Positions 34,764 through 44,600 of a stretch of DNA of 64,000 nt are shown here, one piece after another. The notes under the pieces were generated by a model. It ran no database searches. It was given only the letters and a program-made list of their open reading frames with translations, and was not told the origin of the DNA. The stretch covers positions 1 through 64,000 of the forward strand of contig DYJC01000013.1 in assembly GCA_020723305.1 (NCBI GenBank). The letters are read 5' to 3'. The DNA is from Desulfosudis oleivorans (GTDB lineage Bacteria > Desulfobacterota > Desulfobacteria > Desulfobacterales > SURF-7). Position 1 is the stretch's first letter; the number at the start of each line of letters is the position of its first letter. The translations under genes were made by a program, and so were the position numbers.

Positions 34764-36212
34764 TCATGCTTTTCTACGTTTCGAAAAAATAGGTGAAATT
34801 GAATACAGTAATAATTGTATAAAAGCAAAATATCCAAGGTAGGGTGTGAATGAAAAAAGCACAACCAGTGGCAGATCTATACGTCCAATCCATGGATTTT
34901 TATCCATTAACCGGCCAACGTGTACGTATTTAGCCGGAAAAAGGTTCATCAGAAAGGCGGCCGTAACCATGACACCGGAACAGAAATAATACCAGAATGT
35001 GATGCTTTCCGATCCCTGGTCCATGGCCTGGGCAAAAATAATCAGGGGAGAGGTAACAAAGAGGGCTGCTGCCGGTGTAGGCATGCCTTTGAAGACGCCG
35101 GGTATGGGGTTTTTATCCAGGGTAAAGTATACCAGTCTGGAAATACCGAAAACAGCATATAAGATTGCAATGATACTGATCGGAAGACGGGTTGTTGAAT
35201 CTTCAGAGAGGCAGATATAGTAAATCCATGCAGGTGCAATGCAAAAACTGACTGTATCTGCGATATCGTCCATAATTCCGCCAAAGGTGATCTTGCTTTT
35301 TCCGGGTGTTGCTGGAGCGTCATCGGCCAGGCCGAGTTTACGTGCCATTGCACCATCCAGCTTATCAAAAATGGCCGCACCGATCATGATTAAAAACGCT
35401 TCCTTGATTCTTCCCTGGTGGGCAAAAAAAACAGCCAGAAGCCCCATCATTGCGTTCATGACCGTCAATGCATTCGGAAACACCGCCAGAATTTTTTTTC
35501 TGAGGCTATCATTTCCCAGGCAGAGTTCATCCAGGCAATAGTTTCCGTATCTTCTGCAATATCTCGCAATGGAGCCGAAATTGATGATCAGAAATACAAT
35601 TTCAAAGACAAAAAATACACGGATGGGAATATTTCCCAGCCAGGATATCCAGGAGTAAAGCTGTATGGAAGGTCCATCCGGAATGCAGAATGCATGAGCG
35701 TATAACAGCGCACTGAGCGGAGCCGCAACAATCGTCCGTAACCGTGTAAACTCGCTGGGTTCAGGCTCCTGTCCTCTTCGAATTGCAAATCCGCGCATGA
35801 ATGAGGCAAAATTATCCCGTATCAATACGGTAACGCAAATAAAAAGGACAAAAATAGCATGGAGAAATTCAATTTTGGTATATTCCGGCTTGATACGAAG
35901 CATACGCCACATCATGCCTGCGGTAAGAAGCGGGAAAATAATGGAGTATACAATTTTATCCATGATTCGATCCGCTAAATGAGCCAGTGCATTGTTGGGA
36001 TGAAAACGGGCTGCAAACCATCCGTCAACAAGATCAAATGTCATGGAAATAAACAGGCAGGACACTCCCAGTAAATATGGAATTGGATTTTGGGTCAGCA
36101 TGACCGTAATAGCACAAATCATTCCGGTGAATGCAAGAGGTGGCCGGCCATAGATTAATAGGAGTGCTATCTTTTTCGGGAGCTGTTTATGTGATTCAGT
36201 ATTTTGTGACAT
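34764..36212 (-). CDS. Fused double CDP-alcohol phosphatidyltransferase
   Basis: The 482-residue membrane protein contains two CDP-alcohol phosphatidyltransferase domains. The first (~25-215) has DLVDGWFAARF, with HLADRIMDK after it. It resembles the PgsA active site, but the DGxxAR arginine reads Ala and the glycine of the second half reads Ala. The second (~245-450) has FDKLDGAMARKLG and, after an insertion, FGGIMDDIADTVSFCIAPAW, as in phosphatidylserine synthase. The product probably makes an anionic or serine phospholipid with the second domain, while the first may be impaired. No single-polypeptide PgsA-PssA pairing is familiar to me. Confidence 0.82.
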   Translation of the reverse strand: MSQNTESHKQLPKKIALLLIYGRPPLAFTGMICAITVMLTQNPIPYLLGVSCLFISMTFDLVDGWFAARFHPNNALAHLADRIMDKIVYSIIFPLLTAGMMWRMLRIKPEYTKIEFLHAIFVLFICVTVLIRDNFASFMRGFAIRRGQEPEPSEFTRLRTIVAAPLSALLYAHAFCIPDGPSIQLYSWISWLGNIPIRVFFVFEIVFLIINFGSIARYCRRYGNYCLDELCLGNDSLRKKILAVFPNALTVMNAMMGLLAVFFAHQGRIKEAFLIMIGAAIFDKLDGAMARKLGLADDAPATPGKSKITFGGIMDDIADTVSFCIAPAWIYYICLSEDSTTRLPISIIAILYAVFGISRLVYFTLDKNPIPGVFKGMPTPAAALFVTSPLIIFAQAMDQGSESITFWYYFCSGVMVTAAFLMNLFPAKYVHVGRLMDKNPWIGRIDLPLVVLFSFTPYLGYFAFIQLLLYSISPIFSKRRKA

Positions 36213-36352
36213 AAGTAAGATTATCTATCTTGTTTTCACCAATGAGATAATATTCCATTCCTGATTTCAAGAACGAGAAGGCTTGCTCCTACCCATAACC
36301 GAAATGTTACCATGAATCAACAGTTTGTTCATTTCATATAAATGACCGGTAG

Positions 36353-38611
36353 TTAATTTGCATTTTTAATAAACTCATAGAGTTTACGGTTTGTGCATAC
36401 TTCATAATACTTTCGGTTGGTCATGCGAATCACATCCAGTGTATCATCTGAAACCAGGGAAATTTCCGCTTCTCTGATGACAAGCCGTTGATATTTTCCG
36501 GAAATTGTTGGAAACGTCCCGGTATATACAATAAATTTTTCATCCTGTATGTTCGGTGCATGACACCGTATTTTTTGGAGGTTGATCTCTTCTTTTAATT
36601 TATCAAACCCTTCCTGGTTCAACTCAATACCGTTTACATTATATCTGGATAGCTGGTCATCGGAGGAACCATTCATATTTTCATCCGATGCTCTCTGATA
36701 TACATATAAGTTAAAAGGTAATTTTTTCTCGGCAAATTTTTTGCGAAGAGATTTGGTGCATCCGGACAAGCGATCCGCAAGGTTAATGGCCGGTGAAATC
36801 ATAATCTGGTTATCCCCATCAAAAAGGTAGGTGGGTGGAGTGTTACGATAGCAAATGCCGATACCCTGTTCCAGAATGGGGAGTCTGTGTTTTTTGGATT
36901 TTGCATTATATCGCTGCGTGATCATCAGCATATTGATGGCAAGTCCACATGCACGGGCAACTGCATACCAGTCTTTGGGGGTATCCTCTTTTTCAAAAAT
37001 AGAAAGGATGATAGCATCTCCCTCGATAAATACCTTTTCCGCACCATACTCGGCAAGCATTTCGGTGATCGGATTGAAAAAATTAAAACTGAAATAGGAG
37101 GCAGGGTTCAAACCCCTTTCTTTGATTTGATGTGTGATATCCGTAGAGCCGCGAACATCTGTTTTTAAAATAACATGATTGACAACAGGCTTCTCGACAT
37201 CAGTTTGTTCACTTGAGTGCAAAAAATCATAAAGTGTATGGTTGATTCTGGACAATCTCAAGGTGTTTTCATCATCGGTCAGGTTGATCCAGTCCATTGC
37301 CTCTTTTAAGATTTTATAGTTATGAAGGTCTCTGTGATAAGAAACAATCCCCTTGAGATATTGAAACAGATATTGTCTTCTGACCTCATCTTTCGTTTTT
37401 TTCTGTTTTTTTGCAGCCTGGATCAGTGGCTTTAGATTGGCCGCCTTTCCATCTGATCCTTTTAAACGTTTCAGTTTTAAGGCAATTTCGTTCCGTTCCT
37501 TTGGTGAAACCAGATATTTCAATACTTCCAGGGGATTCAGGGGAGGGCAGTAATCCCTGTAAATCTGCTGTATCTCGAAAGAAGCAATGATTCCGTCGAT
37601 CATTTTGATTGTCTTCATTTTTTTAAAAAAATAATTGAGACGGTTCCTTCGAATTTTTGCTTCGTTTTTTAAGCCGAGGATTTCATCCTTGCTTTTTTTA
37701 TTGTGTTTATATTCCTTAATTTTTTTTTCATATTCAAAGTAGTTGAACAGACTATCCATATTGCCGATTTCATTGATCAACCCAGACAACTGTTTCATCT
37801 CTTCCGGACTGGTTGATTCCGTGATTTCCGCTCTTTCATTTTTATGAGAAATCTGGAAATAAAAGTTTTGGAGGAGATCAATGATCGGCGTATATTTTAT
37901 GGGGTCGTTCAAACGGTTACCAAACAACACATACGCTTCGATTAGAAAATGATCACTGCTTGAGTTTTCAGAATTGATAACCGGGTTTGAAAAAAAAGCT
38001 CCGGGCAGGGATATTGTCGATCCAAAATTGGACTCCCGGATATTTTGAACATCCTGTTTTTGAATTTCAACCAGAAGTTGGAACAATTCGCCGGCAACCT
38101 GGCTTATAATGCGTCTGCGATTGTTTAAGAGATCGGACAGTTCTTCTTTCAATAAGATAACGGTTCTGATTCCGGTGCTTCTTGAAACCTCGTTTTTCCG
38201 GATAATGTTTTTGTAATGCTCCACAAGGCTTTCAAATCGATTCCGGATCTCCTCCATGATCAATTTGGTCAGTGCTGCCTGTGCCAGAAAATCAACCTGA
38301 TATTCTTTTTGAAGTTTGGCCTGATTGATTGCATTGAGTAATACATCGACACAAATTTCCTGAAAATCATCCCTTGCATTTGTCCAGCCGGATGTGTTTT
38401 TTCTTATCGATTCCAATTCAGTTGCATTGGAGTGAATCGCAACAAGATATTCAATAACTGTAATTACGGATTTTCGGAGTTTCGGGCTGATATGAACATC
38501 GTGGTGAATATTGTCAACACCGGGTGTTAGTCTTTTTAAAGAAAAATTGACTTTATAAGATTTCAGCTCCGGCAAAGTGTGATCAAATATGTTTGTAGGC
38601 GATAAGAACAA
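36353..38611 (-). CDS. Class III nucleotidyl cyclase-like protein with long helical N-terminus
   Basis: Residues ~1-470 of this 752-residue product are largely helical and charged (KKIKEYKHNKKSKDEILGLK is typical), with no membrane segment. Residues ~475-640 resemble a class III cyclase: TDVRGSTDI and FIEGDAIILSIF supply the two metal-binding aspartates, EQGIGICY the middle strand, and AINLADRLSG the transition-state Asn and Arg. The usual substrate-specifying lysine before GD is not in register, so whether it makes cAMP or another nucleotide is unclear. A ~100-residue tail follows. It stands alone, with 140-160 base gaps on both sides. Confidence 0.7.
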   Translation of the reverse strand: MFLSPTNIFDHTLPELKSYKVNFSLKRLTPGVDNIHHDVHISPKLRKSVITVIEYLVAIHSNATELESIRKNTSGWTNARDDFQEICVDVLLNAINQAKLQKEYQVDFLAQAALTKLIMEEIRNRFESLVEHYKNIIRKNEVSRSTGIRTVILLKEELSDLLNNRRRIISQVAGELFQLLVEIQKQDVQNIRESNFGSTISLPGAFFSNPVINSENSSSDHFLIEAYVLFGNRLNDPIKYTPIIDLLQNFYFQISHKNERAEITESTSPEEMKQLSGLINEIGNMDSLFNYFEYEKKIKEYKHNKKSKDEILGLKNEAKIRRNRLNYFFKKMKTIKMIDGIIASFEIQQIYRDYCPPLNPLEVLKYLVSPKERNEIALKLKRLKGSDGKAANLKPLIQAAKKQKKTKDEVRRQYLFQYLKGIVSYHRDLHNYKILKEAMDWINLTDDENTLRLSRINHTLYDFLHSSEQTDVEKPVVNHVILKTDVRGSTDITHQIKERGLNPASYFSFNFFNPITEMLAEYGAEKVFIEGDAIILSIFEKEDTPKDWYAVARACGLAINMLMITQRYNAKSKKHRLPILEQGIGICYRNTPPTYLFDGDNQIMISPAINLADRLSGCTKSLRKKFAEKKLPFNLYVYQRASDENMNGSSDDQLSRYNVNGIELNQEGFDKLKEEINLQKIRCHAPNIQDEKFIVYTGTFPTISGKYQRLVIREAEISLVSDDTLDVIRMTNRKYYEVCTNRKLYEFIKNAN

Positions 38612-38771
38612 TCTTTTTTCTCCTGATGAATCTTTTTTTTAAACGATCACGATACGAATTTTGGTTTTTGGAAGATAGTTACCACATATTTTTCAAAGTT
38701 CAAGCTTTAATGCATAAAGTAGATTTAAATATCAGGCGGGATATTGTTGTACCGGGGTTGGTGAGGGTTTT

Positions 38772-39194
38772 CTAAAGATTAAACCATTCCGACAGTTTAT
38801 TTCTGATCTCTTTTTTGGAAAAATAAGGTTCTTCATTGGGATAAATTCCGACCCTCAGGGAAATATAGTCTTCATTTCCCCAGGGCCACCAGACAGCAAA
38901 CAGAATCGGTGCGGTTGTTTCACTGGATGTAAATAAAATTTGTCCAGGGATAATGCCGAAGATGGAATTGATGAAATTATCTATAAAATCGGATGCCGTA
39001 TCAATACTGGTGAAATCCCACTGATGCGGAAACTCTTTCATAAGCGCTTCTAAAAGGGGTTTCATCTCTTTTTTATCAAAAACAATGCGAATCACCTGAA
39101 AATCTTCATCCCATGATGAGGTATATGGGGTAGGTAAGGAATTGCGCAGTATATTGCATATCTGTTTGAAATGGGTTAGATCGATTGTATTCAT
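38772..39194 (-). CDS. Hypothetical protein, 140 residues
   Basis: No family was recognised. The sequence is mixed alpha/beta and acidic, with an aromatic FAVWWPWGNEDYISLR strand near residue 105. There is no signal peptide or membrane helix. It lies 103 bases downstream of the TPR lipoprotein gene on the same strand and may be cotranscribed with it. Confidence 0.55.
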   Translation of the reverse strand: MNTIDLTHFKQICNILRNSLPTPYTSSWDEDFQVIRIVFDKKEMKPLLEALMKEFPHQWDFTSIDTASDFIDNFINSIFGIIPGQILFTSSETTAPILFAVWWPWGNEDYISLRVGIYPNEEPYFSKKEIRNKLSEWFNL

Positions 39195-39296
39195 CAGTAA
39201 GATTCAACTCAAAGTATTTAAATTTAAAAGAGAATATAATTCATCGCAAGGATGATGTCAATCCGGAAAATAAATAACCGGGAATTCCGATTCCAA

Positions 39297-40688
39297 CTAT
39301 TTCGATTTTGCACTTTTTTTGTTTGAATTATCCGTACTTTCTTTTTGGGGGAAATCCCGCCATGGTTTGCCGGATTTGTATGATTCTAAATGGTTATGGA
39401 ATTCATCCATCGCTTTTTTGTTTTGAGCTTTGCTTCCGCTCATCAACAGGATTGCTTTTTCTTGAGTTGAAATCGCTTCCTTGAAATTACCGGTCTCTGC
39501 ATAGGCTGCTGCAAGCGTATCCAGTTTAAACGAATCCGGTCTGTTAAGAACCGCGTTGGTACTTAAATTCACTGCCCGTTTTCCATCTCTTGATTTGGAA
39601 TCCGGACATGTTGAGAGTATCCATGCCAGACTGTTATATGCCTCATAATCATACGGATTTATTTCCATTGTACGGGAATAGTCTGCAATGGCTTTCTGGT
39701 ATTCTCCCATGTTTCGCCATGCAATACCGCGATTGTTGAAGGCATGGATATAGTGGGGCTCCAATTCAATTGCCTTGGAAAAATCCGTAATTGCGAACTG
39801 GTATTTGCGAAGAGTAAAATAAAGAATTCCCCGGCTGTTGTATGCCTTGGATAGTTTGGGATTCATCTTGATGGCTTGCGAAAAATCCTGCAATGATTTC
39901 CGGAGGTCTCCCTTTTTAAACCATGCAACGCCTCTGCTGCTGAGCGTTTCCGCATTATGTGAATTCAGTTTCAGTGCATTGGTGTAATCATCAATCGCCT
40001 TGTCATAATCGGTTGTCAGGAAATAGGTCATGCCGCGGTTGATAAAAGCATCTTCATTGTATTGATTGATCTTTAAGGTGCTAGTAAAGTCATCAATTGC
40101 CTTTTGATACTGCCTTTGTTCACGGAATGCGATTCCTCTGCTGTTGAATGCAGCAGTATAACCAGGGTTTATTTCAATGGCTTTATTGAAATCGGAAATT
40201 GCTTTTGTATAATCTCTTTTGTTTTTCCATATGATCCCGCGGCTGTTATAGGCCGATGCTAAAACCGGATTTGTTTGCTTAATAATCGAGTTGAAATCTT
40301 CCACTGCATTATCATAATCGTTCATGATATAACTGGTGACGCCCCTGTTGTTATAAGCCTCGGTATAGGTCGGATCCAGTGCGATGGCTTTGTCGAATTC
40401 AGCGATAGCCAACTCAAACTTCTCCTTTTTTTTCCAGGCAATTCCAAGACTGTTGTGGGCAGGCGCAAAAAAGGGGTCAAGCTTAAGGGCTTCATTAAAA
40501 TCTTCAATTGCGTTGTCGTATAATTCAGATTCTATGAATGACCTTCCCCGGTTATATCTTTCTGTTGCGCTCATTCTGGAAGAGGAATCTTCTGCCAGAT
40601 GTGCATCCTGAATGGTTTGACACCCATACAGGAATGACAATAAAATAAAATAATTGAGACAAAGCAATATGCGTGTCATATTTTTCAT
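39297..40688 (-). CDS. TPR-repeat lipoprotein
   Basis: The 463-residue product has a lipoprotein signal (SFLYGC with Cys near residue 23). At least nine near-perfect tandem 34-residue TPR units follow from ~41 to ~350 (for example YNNRGVTSYIMNDYDNAVED), then two looser ones. The units contain the repeated Y/F-N-S/N-R-G-I motif, indicating recent internal duplication. The C-terminus ends in a low-complexity Lys/Ser tail. It probably scaffolds protein complexes at the outer or inner membrane. Its partners are unknown. Confidence 0.9.
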   Translation of the reverse strand: MKNMTRILLCLNYFILLSFLYGCQTIQDAHLAEDSSSRMSATERYNRGRSFIESELYDNAIEDFNEALKLDPFFAPAHNSLGIAWKKKEKFELAIAEFDKAIALDPTYTEAYNNRGVTSYIMNDYDNAVEDFNSIIKQTNPVLASAYNSRGIIWKNKRDYTKAISDFNKAIEINPGYTAAFNSRGIAFREQRQYQKAIDDFTSTLKINQYNEDAFINRGMTYFLTTDYDKAIDDYTNALKLNSHNAETLSSRGVAWFKKGDLRKSLQDFSQAIKMNPKLSKAYNSRGILYFTLRKYQFAITDFSKAIELEPHYIHAFNNRGIAWRNMGEYQKAIADYSRTMEINPYDYEAYNSLAWILSTCPDSKSRDGKRAVNLSTNAVLNRPDSFKLDTLAAAYAETGNFKEAISTQEKAILLMSGSKAQNKKAMDEFHNHLESYKSGKPWRDFPQKESTDNSNKKSAKSK

Positions 40689-41141
40689 TCATACCCCTAA
40701 CCCGGTTAACCCGGATGTCTGTAAAACAATCTAATTTCAACTTCACTGTTTTATTTTCAACGTCATTATTTTAAAAATGTCTATATTTTTAATTACATCC
40801 ACGATTCAAAACTTCAACCTTTTTCTTGCAGAAAACACAAACTCGATATGTTAAAATATGATTCCGGTTTGTTTCACCATTTACCTTCGATAATATTTCA
40901 AGTTCATAATAGTTTGTTTTCATAATAAAATATTTATATGCTTTCCTGGATTGTCCATCAAGGTAAAAAGCAAGAATCGATATGCATTTTTTTTTCAACC
41001 GGGAGATAGAAGTCGTCCATTTAAACGGAAGGGTATTGACAGACCCTAAAAAACCGGATTGAATACAATTCCACAAGCAAGCAATGTTTGGCAGATATTA
41101 TATGAAACGGACCCGAAAGAGATTTGAAAGGTTGATATGCC
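40689..41141. other. Divergent intergenic region
   Basis: This 453-base AT-rich gap separates the TPR lipoprotein gene (minus) from the envelope operon (plus). A minus-strand frame at 40789-40923 encodes 44 residues with CVFCKKKVEVLNRGC and might be a tiny zinc-binding protein, but it lacks supporting features. A promoter candidate for the plus strand is at 41036-41064. Confidence 0.4.
41036..41064 (+). promoter_or_regulatory. Putative promoter of the envelope operon
   Basis: TTGACA (41036-41041), a 17-base spacer and TTGAAT (41059-41064) lie about 78 bases before the ATG at 41142. The -35 is perfect and the -10 matches four of six bases. Confidence 0.4.
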
Positions 41142-41552
41142 ATGAGCTATGTCTGTAACTTATTTGGTGAACTATCGAACATTTCCATGGAAGATTTTAA
41201 CAAACTCAAGGATCGTTTCGAACGACATATGCATCTTGATGTCTTTGAACATAAAGAAGACAATATTCTGGTAATCGACGCAGGTTTTAACAGCAGAAAA
41301 AAAGTCAGTTGGGTTGAAAAATTTGTTTATCATTGCATTGCAGATTCTATCCAGCTTGGCCGATTTGAAAAATTGTATTTCAAAGAAGGATATACTTTTT
41401 CCTGTGTTTTTTTTGGACACAAACAGTTTGAGATTGTCCGTTACTCTACACCAGAGCAACCTGCCTGGTGGCAGGGTGAATCAACAGATTACATCAATAC
41501 ATTAAAAAACAGGATCATGGACCTTTTGCGAAAAGGAGTGGTTTTGGAATAA
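41142..41552 (+). CDS. Hypothetical protein, 136 residues
   Basis: No family was recognised. It is soluble-looking, with alternating strands and helices (DNILVIDAGFNSRKKVSWVE then FVYHCIADSIQ) and a C-terminal helix after YSTPEQPAWWQGE. AAAGG lies upstream of ATG 41142. It is the first gene after the putative promoter and is 65 bases before the YdbH-like gene, so it may belong to the same transcript. Confidence 0.6.
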   Translation: MSYVCNLFGELSNISMEDFNKLKDRFERHMHLDVFEHKEDNILVIDAGFNSRKKVSWVEKFVYHCIADSIQLGRFEKLYFKEGYTFSCVFFGHKQFEIVRYSTPEQPAWWQGESTDYINTLKNRIMDLLRKGVVLE

Positions 41553-41617
41553 TCAACCGGAATTATAATTATTTCATTACGTAAAACGTAATTTTTTTTT
41601 AAAAATATACTGTTCAT

Positions 41618-44600
41618 ATGAGCGATATGAAAATAAAAAGCCTGCCATTTTTCCGGTTAGGAAAAATCTCGCTGTTGATTTTGTTGTTTTTTATATTTCT
41701 CTGTTCCTCAAGTATCTATTTTATCTTTATTCTTCCATCTGTTCTGACTTTTGAATCGGTTGAAGCCCTTATTGAAAAAAGTTCAAAAAAACTGTTAAAT
41801 ATTTCTCTTGAGATCGATGACATCCAATATGCCTGGCCAGGAAGCTTTCGGATCATAGGACTTGAGATAAGCAGTGACCCGTTGAGCGATCCAGATCCCA
41901 TTCTCCAAATTGATGAATTTGGATTCACTATTTCGATTCCGGACTTATTTCCCGGTAAAATTGATTCCCATATTTTTATAAAAGGGATTACTTTTCATTT
42001 TTTTCGGGATGCCGATGGGAAAACCAATTTGGATTCCCTGATAACATCTCAGAATGAAAAAGGGGAAATTCCCCAGGCTGATGTCAAAAACAACACAAAT
42101 GATGCCCCATTTTCTCTTCCGATCGATATCGGCATAAAAATCGAATTGAGAAACTTCGTCATTTCGGCCAAAGATCAGATTACGGATAAAAAGGTGCTTA
42201 TTGAAAATGGACTGTTCCTCCTGGATGCCTCTTCACTGTTTTCCAATGAAACCAATCTGAAACTCTTTGCGGATGTTGCCTTGAACGATAAAAAGCTGCC
42301 ACCGGTCGATCTGGCTCTCAGGGTTTCGAATATACTGGATCCGGAAACAGCCTCTGTTTTGCCTGAAAAAATAGACGTCTCTTTTCATGGAAAATTACCG
42401 GGAAGTACAATATCTGCGGATGGAAACCTGTTCGGGAAGGGAATTAAAAGTGTTGTAGATGTCGATCTGAAAAAGCTTCATGAAATACTTTTACCCTTTT
42501 CACCGCCCCATATTACGGATTCGAAGGTCAGCGGTTCTCTCCATATGTCAACCATGTTGAACATGAATTCCAAAAAGGAAGTTTTTTTTGAATCTTCCGT
42601 GAAACTGGATGGCATCAACCTGTCCGGACCGGTGATTCAGGATAAAACAATATCAGGGTTTCAGGCCTGTCTTAACAATAACGGAAGCATGAATCTTTCT
42701 AACAGGCAGCTCACGATTTCTTCCGGAAAGCTGAATCTGCTTCGAAAGGGCGAGCTTTCCTATCATGGCACCTTGAAGATATTCGATCATCCGGTTCAGG
42801 ATTCCCTTTTTTCACTGGATAAAACATCTATTGATATTGGTGAACTTCTGACGATCGGCAAACCGTTTTTACCGCCCAGCTTTCCCATAAGCTTCGGGAG
42901 AGATGATAAAGCGCCTGTTTTGAATATCAAGGGTGTTGTCCTGAAAGGAAATTTTTTATCCGGTGTCTGTATCGGAACACTTGAGAGTTTGAATCTGAAC
43001 ATTCCCTATATCGAAATCAGGGACAGAAATCTGAAAATAGCAGTCCATAACACCCATTTTGATATAGACCGGTTTCATTCAGATCTCACCCATTTTTTCC
43101 CGAGGGATATCCTGTTTTCAAGCTCACTGGGAGTGGATGCGGTATCCGTTGATACAAAAGAAAAAATTGATCTGAAAACCATTTCCATTCCAAAATTTCA
43201 GTTTCAGATCAAAGATATTCAGAAAGACCCCAATTCATTGTTTGGTTATTCAGCAACCCTTTCCGGAGAACAGCGCCTTGAAATTCAGAAAATAAAGATG
43301 TCATCCATGGGAGAGATTGCCGGATTCAGCCAGACACTGGATGCTTCCTGTAAGCTACAACAGGGGAAAAAAGCAGTATTGAACATCAAGGGGGTTTCCA
43401 TCGGTGTTTCAGATCTGACCTTGAAAAATGATGCGATCGGATCATTTCAGACCAGTCTGGATGTAAACAGTTCAGATACTTCAGTCGTCATCAGTAGTGT
43501 GAGTCCGCCTGAAATTGATATTCTGGGCATGAAAAACCGAATCCAGGTGGGGAATTTTGCGGAACTCAATTTGTCGGCGGATATCCGGAATCTGGCCCTG
43601 CAAGGAATGGAAACCAAGGGGGATCTGGCTGTTAACCTTGGAAATCTGTTTCAGGAATTATCCAAAAAGCCAAAACAGGTCCTGGCCTTAGATGGAACCG
43701 CTTTTCTGAAATGGGCTTTTGATGGAAGAAGGCCGGAAGCTTCCGAGATAATCAATCTCCAACAGAGATCCATTACGGATCTGCAAAAGGATCTGGCATT
43801 CATCCATCATCTTCAGATGGATCTTTCGCTGAATCAGATTGATGCAAATCTGGCTCTCCATCCTGAATCATTGATTCAGGTAAAAAACTTTTCAGCAGAA
43901 CCTCTTGTTTATTATTCTTACGACGGGAAGAAGGGAAGAGGGGATTACAAAGGGGAGTTTACGCTTCACGATGTTGATTCCAGTTTGATTCCAGCAGGGC
44001 ATAAACCCGTTTCTGCAAAGTTTTCTTTTTCCGGAACTCATGATGGCTTGCAGAAAGTATCGATGATGCAAAATTTTGAAATCGCGTCACTGAACTTCCA
44101 TGAATCAATGCGTTTTGCCCTTTCCGGACTCGATCAATCCATTCTTCAGAACCGGGAGAAAAATCTGCCTTATTTCCTGAAGAAAACCGGCGGAACATTT
44201 ACCGGAGAAATTGCAATGAAAGAGTTGACGGCTGTTCATCAGATCCGGAAAAATCTGACTGCAAGCGGCGCTTTTTCAGCAGGACTGGACTTGTTGATGG
44301 TTCCCGGATCAAGGCTTGGAGCGAAAACCAGGGTTCAATTTATAGATGTGATTCTGAAAAATGGGCGGCAATTTTCCATTCATGGACTTTCCGGCGATAT
44401 CCGTCTGGAAAAAGAGTATCTGCTTGCGGATAACGAAGCAATGGATAAAAGTATTGACAATCCGGGTTCCAATTCAAATTTATCTGTCAATGTGATGAAG
44501 CATCCGGATTTTCAGGAAGAGCTATTACTCGCCCATTTACAGAAGGGAGAAAAGGGGAAGCACTTGTTCCAGGCAACGTATCCGCCCTCGGAGATGATGA

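Noticed and set aside
39297-40688. CRISPR-like or satellite repeats suggested by regular DNA periodicity
   Set aside because: The ~102-base periodicity is explained by tandem 34-residue TPR units in one ORF.
40789-41076. Minus-strand 95-codon ORF in the divergent gap
   Set aside because: Only the last 44 codons look protein-like, there is no ribosome site or family match, and it overlaps the candidate promoter; it is mentioned only in the gap note.
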